41,462 nt of DNA, taken from contig CAMCBW010000044.1 in NCBI GenBank assembly GCA_945873105.1, positions 1 through 41,462 on the forward strand. The letters run 5' to 3'. Below are positions 28,296-37,818 of this stretch, piece after piece. A model generated the notes under the pieces. That model was given only the letters and a program-made list of their open reading frames with translations, was not told the origin of the DNA and did not search any database. The position numbers and the translations under genes were made by a program. This stretch comes from Tangfeifania diversioriginum. Its GTDB lineage: Bacteria; Bacteroidota; Bacteroidia; Bacteroidales; Prolixibacteraceae. Numbering within the stretch: position 1 is the stretch's first letter; every line of letters begins with the position of its first letter.

Positions 28296-29621
28296 TTAAA
28301 TGTAACCGTTGATCAGTTGTTCGAGCATCTCCTGTTTGCCACTGATCTGTTTTGGTTCACCAACCTCTTTGGCAATGTTGTACAGATCCGTCAAGTTTAG
28401 CTTACCTGCTTCATATTCTGCACCTTTGCCTGAATCGTAGGAGGCATAGCGATTTGCTTTCAGTTTCAGGTAGTCTGAATCTTTCAGCAGTTTATCCGCG
28501 ATCACCAATGAACGGGCAAAAACATCCATTCCGCCGATGTGGGCCAGGAAGATGTCCTCCAGATCGGTGGAGTTGCGACGGGTTTTGGCATCAAAGTTGA
28601 TACCCCCGGTGGTGAAACCCCCAGCCTGGATGATCTCAATCATTGCCTCTGTAATCTCGTAAATATTGGTTGGGAATTCGTCGGTATCCCATCCGTTCTG
28701 GTAGTCTCCCTTGTTGGCATCAATGGAGCCGAACATGCCATTGTCGCGGGCAAACCGGAGCTCATGCGCGAAGGTGTGTCCTGCCAGGGTGGCATGGTTG
28801 ACCTCTATGTTCATCTTGAAATCGTTTTCAAGTCCGTGAGCCCTCAGGAAGCCGATCACGGTCTGGGTATCGAAATCATACTGGTGTTTCATTGGTTCCA
28901 TTGGTTTGGGTTCAATGAGGAAAGTTCCTTTGAAACCAAGATTCCGGGCATGGTCGCGTGCAGTGGCAAGAAATTTGCCCATGTGTTCCAGTTCACGCTT
29001 GGTATCGGTATTGTGCAGGCTCATGTATCCTTCGCGTCCTCCCCAGAAAACATAGTTGGTTCCTCCAAGGGCGATGGTAGCTTCCATCGCATTCTTGACC
29101 TGAACTGCCGCATTTGCCAAAACATTGAAATCAGGATTGGTGGAAGCACCGTTCATGTAACGTGCATTGGAGAATACATTGGCAGTTCCCCAAAGCAATT
29201 TTGCACCGGTGGCATCCTGACGCTCTTTGGCGAAATCGATCATGTTGGCCAGCCTCTGCTCAATTTCGAAAACAGTACCATCGCCCACCACATCTGTATC
29301 GTGGAAACAGTAAAATGGAGCACCTATTTTGCTGATAAATTCAAAGGCTGCATCCATGCGCTCTTTTGCTGCAGTCATCTTGTCGGAAGCGCCAACCCAG
29401 GGGAAAATCTGGGTTCCCGGACCGAACGGGTCGCCCCCATCTCCGCAGAAAGTATGCCAGTAGGCTACTGCAAAACGAAGATACTCTTTCATGGTTTTAC
29501 CAAGAATCTGCTGGTTGGCATCATAATATTTGAATGCCATCGGATTTTTGGACTTTGGTCCTTCGTACTGAATTTGATCAATACCAGGGAAATACTCTTT
29601 GTTTCCTTTAAAAGCTGTCAT
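28296..29621 (-). CDS. xylA: Xylose isomerase
   Basis: The 441-residue protein has full length for the group II enzymes of Bacteroidota. [13 protein letters not shown] carries the catalytic histidine, [16 protein letters not shown] and [18 protein letters not shown] carry metal ligands, and [20 protein letters not shown] plus [13 protein letters not shown] complete the two metal sites. It interconverts D-xylose and D-xylulose in the cytoplasm. It sits between the GH3 gene and the symporter gene. Confidence 0.97.
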   Translation of the reverse strand: MTAFKGNKEYFPGIDQIQYEGPKSKNPMAFKYYDANQQILGKTMKEYLRFAVAYWHTFCGDGGDPFGPGTQIFPWVGASDKMTAAKERMDAAFEFISKIGAPFYCFHDTDVVGDGTVFEIEQRLANMIDFAKERQDATGAKLLWGTANVFSNARYMNGASTNPDFNVLANAAVQVKNAMEATIALGGTNYVFWGGREGYMSLHNTDTKRELEHMGKFLATARDHARNLGFKGTFLIEPKPMEPMKHQYDFDTQTVIGFLRAHGLENDFKMNIEVNHATLAGHTFAHELRFARDNGMFGSIDANKGDYQNGWDTDEFPTNIYEITEAMIEIIQAGGFTTGGINFDAKTRRNSTDLEDIFLAHIGGMDVFARSLVIADKLLKDSDYLKLKANRYASYDSGKGAEYEAGKLNLTDLYNIAKEVGEPKQISGKQEMLEQLINGYI

Positions 29622-29638
29622 GATGTTTAAAATTTAAA

Positions 29639-31831
29639 TTATTTGATCGTAAATGTTCCTTTTAAAAATTCTGGTGCCCCCAATTCAAGACTTCGTTGGC
29701 CAGGAGAGGATCCGCCAATGGTTAGCAGGATTTCGCCCTTTTCTACCACACTTTTACCACTTTCATCCACCGAACTCATCAACTCTGGAGTGACCACAAA
29801 GGTGATCTCCTGACTTGCACCCGGAGCAAGATGTATCTTCTTGATTCCTTTCAGGGATTGGTTCGGCACCCTAAAAGATGATTGCAAGTCTTTGATATAC
29901 AGTTGGGCTACTTCTTCTCCCTCAATTTTGCCTGTGTTGGTGATTTTGCAGGATGCAGTAACCGTTTCTCCGTTTTTAATCTTAAGCGCCGAAATTTTCA
30001 GGTCACTGTATGCGAATTTGGCGTAGGATAGGCCAAAGCCAAATGGGAAAAGGGGTTCCGTTTCCATGTAGCGGTAGGTGCGTCCAGCCATGTTGTAATT
30101 TTCAAAGGCAGGAAGGTCATTGATGGATTTTGGGAAGGTAATTGGCAGTCTGCCACTGGGATTGGCATCCCCGAAGAGTACATCCGCAACTGCATTGCCT
30201 CCCTGCTCACCAGGGTACCAGACAAACAGGATGGCATCGGCCAAAGCTTCCATTTCAGGAGAGGTAATGGCACTACCACCGGTAAGTACCACGACAACTT
30301 TCTTTTTGCCCGCAGCTTTTTTAAGCTTCCTAAGGTAATTCAGCTGACTTTGGGGCAATCGGGTATCCAGACGGTCACCTTTGTCGGAAGAGGCAATCGA
30401 TTCACCCTCTTCGCCTTCATCCAAACCGGAAATCCCCAATACTGCAATCGTTACCTCAGCATCTTTGGCCATGCCTGTAGACCAGTCCATTGGGTTTTTG
30501 TTCTCACGGTCAGGCAGGATTCCGTAGCGGTAGCCGATTTTGGAACCAGGGGCAATTTTGCCCGCAATTCCTTCCAAGATGGTTGACATATCATCGGAAA
30601 TACCATAATAATTGCCAATCAAAACATCAATATTCCCAGCCATGGGACCAGTTACAAAAATGGATGGACAATCTTTTGCAATGGGCAAAACGCCATTGTT
30701 TTTCAGCAATACCATCGATTTTTGGGCAACTTTTCTTGCCAAATTCTTGTGCTGCTGACTGTGCACAACTTCTGATCCGATCTTGTTGTATGGATTGGCA
30801 TCGACTGGATCGAACATGCCCAGTTTAAACCGGGTTTTCAGTAGTCCATGCAATACCTTGTCTACCTCTTTCTCTGTGATTAGCCCCTGTTTCACCGCTG
30901 ATGGAATCGCCTTGTAGGTGTCGCCACAGTTGAGGTTTACCTGGTTCTGGATGGCCAGGGCCACTGTTTGCTCGGGGGTAGCAGTGAAATGGTGATCACC
31001 GTGGATGTTTGCCAGGGCTCCGCAATCGGATACCACATGGCCCTTGAAACCCCAGTCGTTTCGCAGAATCCTGGTAAGTAGACGGTTGCTTCCGCAACAT
31101 GGTTCATTGTCAGTACGGTTGTAGGCACACATTACCGACTCTACATTGGCATCCACCAGGGCTTTGAAAGCTGGAAGATAAGTTTCGTACAAATCTTTGT
31201 CGGAAACCACCGCATTGAATTCGTGCCGGAGCCCTTCGGGTCCGGAATGGACGGCATAGTGCTTGGCACAGGCAGCCGTTTTCAGGTAGGTAGGGTGGTT
31301 TCCCTGCATCCCTTTGACAAAGGCAGTACCAACCGTACTGGTCAGAAAAGGATCTTCTCCATAGGTCTCATGGCCGCGACCCCACCTGGGATCCCTGAAG
31401 ATGTTGACGTTGGGCGACCAAAAGGTGAGTCCCTGGCAGATGGTATGAAATCCCCGCTTTACTGCATCATTGTACATTGCCCGGCCTTCGTCGGAAATAG
31501 CAGTCGATACTTCCAGAATTAAGTCAGGGTCGAAGGTGGCTGCCATGCCAATGGCCTGGGGAAATATGGTAGCCTTTCCTGCCCTCGCCACTCCGTGCAG
31601 CGCTTCACTCCACCAGCCATATTTCGGGATATTCAGTTGTGGTAGATCCCTGGCTGCATCCACCATCTGACTGGCTTTCTCTTCCAGGGTCATCCGGCCT
31701 ATCAGGTCATCTATCCGCTGGTCCAACGGAATAGTTGGATTCAGGTAGGGCAGCATGGGTTGCTGGGCCTTGAGTTCGGTAACTATAGAAAACAGCAGCC
31801 CAACAAAGAGGTATGATATTCTAAATCGCAT
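29639..31831 (-). CDS. GH3 beta-xylosidase
   Basis: The 730-residue protein has a signal peptide (MRFRISYLFVGLLFSIVTELKAQ) and the three GH3 domains: TIM barrel to about 350, alpha/beta sandwich to about 590, and a fibronectin-III-like tail. YGWWSEALHGVAR and NIFRDPRWGRGHETYGEDP are typical of the beta-xylosidase branch, and the nucleophile is Asp269 in HVVSDCGA. It would release xylose from xylo-oligosaccharides in the periplasm or outside. Its start is directly next to the xylulokinase stop, so it is embedded in the xylose operon, which supports the xylose rather than glucose reading. Confidence 0.9.
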   Translation of the reverse strand: MRFRISYLFVGLLFSIVTELKAQQPMLPYLNPTIPLDQRIDDLIGRMTLEEKASQMVDAARDLPQLNIPKYGWWSEALHGVARAGKATIFPQAIGMAATFDPDLILEVSTAISDEGRAMYNDAVKRGFHTICQGLTFWSPNVNIFRDPRWGRGHETYGEDPFLTSTVGTAFVKGMQGNHPTYLKTAACAKHYAVHSGPEGLRHEFNAVVSDKDLYETYLPAFKALVDANVESVMCAYNRTDNEPCCGSNRLLTRILRNDWGFKGHVVSDCGALANIHGDHHFTATPEQTVALAIQNQVNLNCGDTYKAIPSAVKQGLITEKEVDKVLHGLLKTRFKLGMFDPVDANPYNKIGSEVVHSQQHKNLARKVAQKSMVLLKNNGVLPIAKDCPSIFVTGPMAGNIDVLIGNYYGISDDMSTILEGIAGKIAPGSKIGYRYGILPDRENKNPMDWSTGMAKDAEVTIAVLGISGLDEGEEGESIASSDKGDRLDTRLPQSQLNYLRKLKKAAGKKKVVVVLTGGSAITSPEMEALADAILFVWYPGEQGGNAVADVLFGDANPSGRLPITFPKSINDLPAFENYNMAGRTYRYMETEPLFPFGFGLSYAKFAYSDLKISALKIKNGETVTASCKITNTGKIEGEEVAQLYIKDLQSSFRVPNQSLKGIKKIHLAPGASQEITFVVTPELMSSVDESGKSVVEKGEILLTIGGSSPGQRSLELGAPEFLKGTFTIK

Positions 31832-33316
31832 TTATAAATTTTTGTTTAGTAGTGTTTTCCAAGTATGATAAGCCTCATCATAGGCTGATTTTTGAGTAAT
31901 ATCCGGGGCAATGGTATCCAGTTTCTGCAAGGTGGCAAATGCCTCTTTTGCCGATGTGTAATAGCCAGACCCAATTCCGGCACCGCGGGCAGCACCGATG
32001 GATCCATCGGTGTCATACAGTTCAATGGTAGCTCCCGAAACGCCTGCCAGTGTCTCCCGGAAGAGCGGGCTTAGAAACATATTGGCCTTTCCTGCACGAA
32101 TTACACTGGCGTGGATACCAATGGTCTCCATGATCTCCATCCCATATTTGAACGAAAAGACGATTCCTTCTTGTGCTGCCCTGAAAAGATGGGCATCGGT
32201 ATGGGTATTGAATCCCAATCCCGAAATCTGGGCTCCGATATTCTTGTTTTGAAGTACCCGTTCTGATCCGTTTCCGAATGGGAGGATGGACAATCCCTCC
32301 GATCCGATGGCTACTGTGGCCGCTCTCTGGTTCATTGCCTCGTAGGAGAATGCCTTGTTGCCGACATATTTGTTCAGCCAGGAGTTGAGAATGCCGGTTC
32401 CGTTGATGCAGAGCAATACGCCCAAACGGGTGGCCGCCTCCGAATGGTTTACATGGGCAAAAGTATTCACCCTGGACAGCGGGTCATATTTTACCTCTCC
32501 GCTGACTCCATATACGACACCGGAAGTACCTGCCGTGGTGGCAAGTTCGCCAGGGTTCAACACATTCAGTGACAGGGCATTGTTAGGCTGGTCTCCGGCA
32601 CGGTAGCTGATCTTTGTTCCCGCTGCCAACCCAAGTTCGGCAGCTGCTTCGGCATTGACTACTGATTGTATCGAAAATGTCGGAACGATATTGGGGATGA
32701 AAGAGTGATCGAATCCATAATAATCCAGCAGTGCAGTGGCGACCTTGTTCCCTTTGAAGTCCCACAGGATTCCTTCGGAGAGGCCACTAGCGGTTGTGCT
32801 AATTTCTCCCGACATCTTCATGGCAATGTAATCCCCAGGCAACATGATCTTATCGATCCGGTTGTAGAGCTCTGGTTCATTCTCTTTGACCCATTTCAGC
32901 TTGGAGGCAGTAAAATTGCCCGGTGAATTCAATAAACTCGACAGACATGCCTGCTCGCCCAGGTCGGTGAAGGCCTTGTTCCCATAAACGGCAGCCCTTG
33001 AATCACACCAGATGATGGAGGGTCGCAATACCTGTTGATTTTTGTCAACCACCACCAAACCATGCATTTGGTAGGAGATTCCAATGGCTTCGATGGTTTT
33101 TGGTGCAACTTTGGAAACACTTAAAACTTCACTGATCGCAAGTTTAAGATTGGCCCACCACAGTTCAGGTGCCTGTTCGGCCCATCCCGCCCTTAAGGCA
33201 GTAATCTTCATCTCCTGTTTTGGATAAAAGGCGGATGCGGTGCATTTTCCGGTTGCACCATCTACAATCGATGCCTTTACAGATGAACTACCGATGTCAA
33301 TTCCAAGTAAATACAT
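31832..33316 (-). CDS. xylB: Xylulokinase
   Basis: The 494-residue protein is an FGGY-family kinase: LGIDIGSSSVKASIVD at the N-terminus, AIGISYQMHGLVVVD with the substrate-binding MHG motif, IIWCDSRA, the phosphate-binding TAGTSGVVYG, and GAARGAGIGSGYY near the end. MHG is the xylulokinase mark within FGGY. It phosphorylates D-xylulose for entry into the pentose phosphate pathway. It follows the regulator gene by 50 bases. Confidence 0.95.
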   Translation of the reverse strand: MYLLGIDIGSSSVKASIVDGATGKCTASAFYPKQEMKITALRAGWAEQAPELWWANLKLAISEVLSVSKVAPKTIEAIGISYQMHGLVVVDKNQQVLRPSIIWCDSRAAVYGNKAFTDLGEQACLSSLLNSPGNFTASKLKWVKENEPELYNRIDKIMLPGDYIAMKMSGEISTTASGLSEGILWDFKGNKVATALLDYYGFDHSFIPNIVPTFSIQSVVNAEAAAELGLAAGTKISYRAGDQPNNALSLNVLNPGELATTAGTSGVVYGVSGEVKYDPLSRVNTFAHVNHSEAATRLGVLLCINGTGILNSWLNKYVGNKAFSYEAMNQRAATVAIGSEGLSILPFGNGSERVLQNKNIGAQISGLGFNTHTDAHLFRAAQEGIVFSFKYGMEIMETIGIHASVIRAGKANMFLSPLFRETLAGVSGATIELYDTDGSIGAARGAGIGSGYYTSAKEAFATLQKLDTIAPDITQKSAYDEAYHTWKTLLNKNL

Positions 33317-33366
33317 ATTAGGATCCTATTTGGTTATAAAATGTCTGTTCTGCTGTATGATGATTT

Positions 33367-34362
33367 TTAAAGTGATTCGCGGATGATTAATTGAGTGGGT
33401 ACCAGGAAATCCAAATTTTCGTTGGCCACTGTAAATTCTGCCGCCTTCTTTCCCATGAGCTTGAAATCCGTGGATATTACTGTAATACCCCCTGAAATGA
33501 ACTGCTTCATGGGTGTGTCGTTGTAAGATAAGATGCCAAAGTCCTCCCTGAGACGGAATTTTTTTCGGTTGGCCTGTTCCAGAATTGCAGCCAGATCAAT
33601 GTCCTCAAAGACCATGTAGACCTTTCCAATTTTGATGTCCAACTCTTCGAGACTGTATAAAATGCTGAAATTTAAACTGTGATCGGAACAAAATCGGCTT
33701 ACATTGTCAACAGATTCGATTGGGTGAAAGGTGTATTGCGGATAGACGCATACAATCTCGTCATATTTTCTGAGCAAATGATAACCTGAGGTCAGGCAAT
33801 CGTAGACCACTTGTCCAAAATCCTGGTACACCCTTGCTACGCCTGGTTTGGAATGAATGGTCCAGTCAATCAGCAGTAACTTCTCCGGGTCGATTTCATC
33901 AATGATCCCGGGGATCTCCGGATGATTGAAATTCATGATGATATAGGAGTTGAACTTGCCATTGCTGCTGTGGATGATGGACTTGAAAAGCTCAAAGTTG
34001 TAATGGTGGAAATTGATATCCACCATGGTATCCTTGGGGAGATTTTGCTTAAAGGCATTGTACAATACCTCTTTGTATGCCTTGAACGTGTCCAGGAAAA
34101 GAAATACCTTCTTTTGGGAGCGTGTGACAAAATAGCCTTTGTTGGGGATGGCTTCCACGATGTCTCTCCGTTTTAGTTCACCATAGCTTTTAAAAACAGT
34201 ATCCCGCGAAAGACCGGACTCCTTCATCAACTCGTTGACCGATGGCAAAGGATCTCCTTCTGAAAGCATCTTTAAGTTGATGGAGCGGATGAGGGCATCA
34301 ACAAGTTGCTGTACTTTGGATACGCCGGAATTCAAATTCGGTTTGAAGCTGAATTTTTGCAT
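33367..34362 (-). CDS. GntR-family pentose regulator with sugar-binding domain
   Basis: The 331-residue protein has a GntR winged helix at residues 15-80 (LSEGDPLPSVNELMKESGLSRDTVFKSYGELKRRDIVEAIPNK in short pieces) and a LacI/periplasmic-binding-like domain from about 88 to the end, with a closing GGITVISTDFKLMGKKAAEF. This is the AraR-like layout. It is the first gene of the minus-strand xylose operon and divergent from the GH51 gene, so it likely controls both in response to a pentose and itself as well, through the repeats at 34382-34418. Confidence 0.9.
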   Translation of the reverse strand: MQKFSFKPNLNSGVSKVQQLVDALIRSINLKMLSEGDPLPSVNELMKESGLSRDTVFKSYGELKRRDIVEAIPNKGYFVTRSQKKVFLFLDTFKAYKEVLYNAFKQNLPKDTMVDINFHHYNFELFKSIIHSSNGKFNSYIIMNFNHPEIPGIIDEIDPEKLLLIDWTIHSKPGVARVYQDFGQVVYDCLTSGYHLLRKYDEIVCVYPQYTFHPIESVDNVSRFCSDHSLNFSILYSLEELDIKIGKVYMVFEDIDLAAILEQANRKKFRLREDFGILSYNDTPMKQFISGGITVISTDFKLMGKKAAEFTVANENLDFLVPTQLIIRESL

Positions 34363-34381
34363 GGTATAGAAAGTGGGTTAT

Positions 34382-34418
34382 CTGTTCTGATCCGTTCTGC
34401 AAATATAGGATAGAACAG
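34382..34418 (-). promoter_or_regulatory. Promoter and likely operator of the pentose operon
   Basis: Read on the minus strand, TATATTTG (34400-34407) is a perfect -7 match, 38 bases before the regulator start. It is bracketed by CTGTTCT (34382-34388) and its inverse AGAACAG (34412-34418), with another GTTCTG at 34394-34399. These arms are good candidates for the GntR regulator's own operator. Confidence 0.5.
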
Positions 34419-34587
34419 CCAAATAATGGTGGATGAAAATATGTTTTACAGCATCTCATCAGACAGGATTCTGCCATCATTGGATCTTTGCCTGTATGTT
34501 TTATAACAGTATAATAAAAGTATTCTTTACTATTAATGTACCTGAAAACATGTTATTTTTACTTTGTAGTTATTAAACCTGAATACC

Positions 34588-36123
34588 ATGAGAAATTTTT
34601 CTGCTATCACAGTACTCACAGCGCTGGTTTTGGTGGCTTTTACCCTTTCCGGGAGTGCCCAAAACAGGGTGGTCGTTCGTGCCGACCAACCAGGAGCCAA
34701 AATTGACAAGGCCATTTATGGCCACTTTGCCGAGCACCTTGGCCATTGTATCTATGGCGGAATCTATGTCGGGGAGAATTCTGACATCCCCAATGTAAAG
34801 GGATTTCGCTCGGATGTGACAGGGGCTCTGAAGGATTTAAGTGTTCCTTTGATCCGCTGGCCGGGGGGGTGTTTTGCAGATACCTACCATTGGATGGATG
34901 GCATTGGCCCGAAAGAGCAAAGGCCCTCTATCATTAACGTACACTGGGGTGGCGTAACGGAAAACAACAGTTTTGGGACCCATGAATTTCTTGATTTCTG
35001 TGAGCTGGTTGGTGCTGATGCCTATGTCAACCTGAATGTTGGCAGCGGTACAGTACGTGAAGCGGCCGAATGGATTGAATACGTCACTTCAACCAACGAG
35101 AGTCCGATGACCAGCCTTCGCAAGAAAAACGGCCGTGAAAAGCCCTGGAATGTGAAATACTGGGCAGTCGGAAATGAGACCTGGGGTTGTGGGGGTAATA
35201 TGCGTCCGGAATACTATGCCGACCTCTACCGCAATTATGCTACCTTCATGCGTGCCCCTGGGATGTACAAGATTGCCAGCGGCGCCAATGTGGAGGACTA
35301 CAAATGGACGGAGGTGATGATGCGGGAGGCAACCAGGTGGATGAATGGATTATCTGTCCACTATTATACAGTTCCGGGGACGTGGCAAAGCAAGGGCTCT
35401 GCTACCGATTTCAATGAACTTGCCTGGTTCAATACGCTTCAGAAGACATTGAAAATGGATACCCTGGTGACCAAACACTCCGCCATCATGGACAAATACG
35501 ATCCAAAGAAGAGAGTTGGCTTGTTGGTCGACGAGTGGGGAAGTTGGTACAACGTGGAGCCCGGCACCAATCCTGGCTTTCTCTACCAGCAGAACACCCT
35601 TCGGGATGCACTGATTGCGGGCATCAACCTGAACATTTTCAACAACCATGCCGACAGGGTTAGGATGAGCAACATCGCCCAGATGATCAATGTGTTGCAG
35701 GCTGTGATTCTGACCAAAGAGAAAGAGATGGTATTAACACCGACCTACTATGTCTTTAAACTGTACAAGGTCCACCAGGATGGCACCATGCTTCCGATTG
35801 AGGTAAAATGCAACCAGTATACCCTGGAGGGAAAATCTTTGGATGCAGTAAATGCATCTGCTTCCTTGAAGAACGGCATAGTCAGTATTACCCTTTGCAA
35901 CCTCGATCCGAACAATACCCAACAGATAAGTTTTGAGATTGCCGGACTAACCCCGTCAAAAGTATCCGGAAAAGTTGTAACCGCTTCGAAAATAAATGCT
36001 TACAACGACTTTGGGAAAAAAGCGGAGGTGATGGAGGCTGATTACAAAAATGTTAAAATTAGCAATGGAAAGGTGGATGCTGTTTTGCCTTCCAAATCAG
36101 TAGTCCTGATCCAGTTGCAGTAA
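34588..36123 (+). CDS. GH51 alpha-L-arabinofuranosidase
   Basis: The 511-residue protein has a signal peptide (ITVLTALVLVAFTLSGSAQ) and the GH51 barrel: IYGHFAEHLGHCIYGG, LIRWPGGCFADTYHW, acid/base Glu197 in AVGNETWGCGG, and nucleophile Glu316 in LLVDEWGSWY, followed by a C-terminal beta-sandwich. It removes arabinofuranosyl side chains from arabinoxylan or arabinan, freeing xylo-oligosaccharides for the GH3 enzyme. It is transcribed away from the xylose operon across a 225-base divergent control region, and ends at the stem-loop 36133-36166. Confidence 0.95.
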   Translation: MRNFSAITVLTALVLVAFTLSGSAQNRVVVRADQPGAKIDKAIYGHFAEHLGHCIYGGIYVGENSDIPNVKGFRSDVTGALKDLSVPLIRWPGGCFADTYHWMDGIGPKEQRPSIINVHWGGVTENNSFGTHEFLDFCELVGADAYVNLNVGSGTVREAAEWIEYVTSTNESPMTSLRKKNGREKPWNVKYWAVGNETWGCGGNMRPEYYADLYRNYATFMRAPGMYKIASGANVEDYKWTEVMMREATRWMNGLSVHYYTVPGTWQSKGSATDFNELAWFNTLQKTLKMDTLVTKHSAIMDKYDPKKRVGLLVDEWGSWYNVEPGTNPGFLYQQNTLRDALIAGINLNIFNNHADRVRMSNIAQMINVLQAVILTKEKEMVLTPTYYVFKLYKVHQDGTMLPIEVKCNQYTLEGKSLDAVNASASLKNGIVSITLCNLDPNNTQQISFEIAGLTPSKVSGKVVTASKINAYNDFGKKAEVMEADYKNVKISNGKVDAVLPSKSVVLIQLQ

Positions 36124-36132
36124 GACCGAAAA

Positions 36133-36166
36133 AGCAGCCAGGAGGACGGGAGTCTGCCTGGCTGCT
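36133..36166. terminator. Bidirectional terminator
   Basis: AGCAGCCAGG (36133-36142) and CCTGGCTGCT (36157-36166) form a perfect 10-bp stem with a 14-base loop. It lies between the stops of the convergent GH51 and Rieske genes. Confidence 0.85.
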
Positions 36167-36176
36167 CCTTCAATGT

Positions 36177-36620
36177 TCATGCAAAAATCCTTAGATTGGT
36201 ACCTGTCAACTGGGTGTTGTACTTTTTTAAAGCCGAAGTTGCCGGACCATTTAGAACCGAACCATCCAGACCAAAGTTGGAACTGTGGTTGGAACAATGA
36301 AATCGGTTGGCACTGCTTTCAAATCCAACAGTAGTTCCCGCATGTGTACAAGCCGAGGCGAGTGCCACAAAATTGCCGGAGGAGGTTCTGGCGATGATGA
36401 TACCACTTTTGACAACCGAACCCCCGTTGCTGTTCAAAGCCGCATAGGTTGGTGTTGACAGGTCTAGGGTAAAATCGATGGATCCATTGTTATTATTGTT
36501 TGTATTTCCTCCCGTATCCGGATCAGAGGCACTGTCTTTGCTACAGGAGCTTACCACGGGTGCCATAAAAATCATTCCGGCAGAAATCCCAAGGGTGGAA
36601 AAAAATTCGTGTCTTTTCAT
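36177..36620 (-). CDS. Rieske [2Fe-2S] lipoprotein
   Basis: The 147-residue protein has a Tat-like or Sec signal (MKRHEFFSTLGISAGMIFMAP) ending in a lipobox-like VSSC, an Asp/Asn-rich linker (residues 28-48, including a run of five asparagines), and a Rieske domain with ACTHAGTTV and HCSNHSSNF, giving the C-x-H and C-x-x-H ligands of a 2Fe-2S cluster. It should be a small extracytoplasmic electron-transfer protein. No partner oxygenase or cytochrome is next to it. It stands alone between two other transcription units. Confidence 0.9.
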   Translation of the reverse strand: MKRHEFFSTLGISAGMIFMAPVVSSCSKDSASDPDTGGNTNNNNNGSIDFTLDLSTPTYAALNSNGGSVVKSGIIIARTSSGNFVALASACTHAGTTVGFESSANRFHCSNHSSNFGLDGSVLNGPATSALKKYNTQLTGTNLRIFA

Positions 36621-36794
36621 ACGTAAATAGTATTAGTAAATTATTGAATATCAAATCGTACTAATGGAACTCGCAAGTGTATATACAGCACCTTTTGTTG
36701 GCTTTGCCCATGCTTGTTTCATACGATAATATTTTAGCGGAAAAATAAACAGGTAAATGATTTTGTTATTTAGAACGTTTACAAATAATTAAAG

Positions 36795-36825
36795 TTTCAA
36801 AAGCGTTGAGTATATTTTAATTTTG
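36795..36825 (+). promoter_or_regulatory. Candidate promoter of the methionine synthase genes
   Basis: TTTC (36795-36798), 19 bases, then TAATTTTG (36818-36825), a good match to TTTG-N19-TAnnTTTG. It lies 105 bases before the start codon. The rest of the 309-base intergenic region (36621-36929) is AT-rich; I see no riboswitch fold in it. Confidence 0.5.
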
Positions 36826-36929
36826 TGATATTGGTCAGCAAGGTTTTTATTTCTGTTAGTAGCTTTTAGAAATTGATCAACATTGCACAATAATATATAC
36901 GCCAAGGTTGCACCCTTAACTCTTATTCA

Positions 36930-37814
36930 ATGAAATTAATTGTCTCAGAACTTCGCAAAGGTCGTATTCTGGTATCCGATGGTGCCTGGGGAACGTTCCT
37001 TCAACAAAAAGGTTTGGTGCCCGGGCAGTGCCCGGAAGAGTGGAATATTTCACGGCCGGAGGACGTTTTGGATATTGCCAAAAGTTACATTGCTGTAGGA
37101 GCCGATATGGTTGAAACCAACAGCTTCGGTGGAAGCCGCTTTAAGCTGGCAAAATATGGTTTCGAAGACAAAGTATTCGAATTCAACAAGGCCGCCGCTG
37201 AAATAAGCAGGAAAGCAGCAGGTCCCGACCGTTTTGTGCTGGGATCTGTAGGTCCTACCGGGAAACTGCTGATGATGGAAGAGGTGACAGAAGAGGAGCT
37301 ATATGATGCTTTCAGGGAGCAATCGATGGCCCTCGAAGCGGGCGGGGTCAATGCCATCATGATCGAAACCATGACCGACCTGGATGAAGCCCGAATCGCA
37401 GTGAAGGCAGCGAAGGAGAATACCAATTGTGAAGTTTTTTGCACCATGACCTTCGAGAAAATCATCGGAGGCGGATTTCGCACCATGATGGGGATTTCTC
37501 CCACCGAGATGGCTGAGATCCTTGTGGAGGCAGGGGCCGACCTGATCGGAACCAACTGTGGAAACGGAATGGAAGACATGATCGGCATGGTGAAGGAGAT
37601 CCGTGTCGCGAATCCTTTGATTCCGGTGCTGGTTCACGCCAATGCAGGAATGCCACAGTTCAAGGATGGCAAGACCACTTTCCCTGAATCACCCGGGGAG
37701 ATGGCCTCCAGGGTCAAAGCTATCATAGCTGCCGGCGCCAACATCGTTGGGGGTTGTTGTGGTACGACACCTGAACACATCCGGAAAATTGGGGAATCGG
37801 TCAAATCTGTATAA
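36930..37814 (+). CDS. Homocysteine S-methyltransferase module of a split methionine synthase
   Basis: The 294-residue protein is the homocysteine-binding domain only. DGAWGTFLQQKG and ETNSFGGSRFKL are the first blocks, and the zinc cysteines are Cys210 (GTNCGNG), Cys276 and Cys277 (VGGCCGTTPEHI). It matches the N-terminal module of MetH, but the protein ends there: folate-, cobalamin- and activation-domains are absent. Together with the next gene it suggests a methionine synthase split over several polypeptides, with the folate/cobalamin part encoded elsewhere. The next start follows after 4 bases. Confidence 0.9.
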   Translation: MKLIVSELRKGRILVSDGAWGTFLQQKGLVPGQCPEEWNISRPEDVLDIAKSYIAVGADMVETNSFGGSRFKLAKYGFEDKVFEFNKAAAEISRKAAGPDRFVLGSVGPTGKLLMMEEVTEEELYDAFREQSMALEAGGVNAIMIETMTDLDEARIAVKAAKENTNCEVFCTMTFEKIIGGGFRTMMGISPTEMAEILVEAGADLIGTNCGNGMEDMIGMVKEIRVANPLIPVLVHANAGMPQFKDGKTTFPESPGEMASRVKAIIAAGANIVGGCCGTTPEHIRKIGESVKSV

Positions 37815-37818
37815 CCAA

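Noticed and set aside
28539-29630. 363-codon plus-strand ORF opposite xylose isomerase
   Set aside because: It lies wholly antisense to a strongly supported xylA gene and shows no domain.
37085-37588. 167-codon minus-strand ORF opposite the homocysteine methyltransferase gene
   Set aside because: It is a low-complexity antisense frame (serine/proline-rich) fully inside a well-supported gene.
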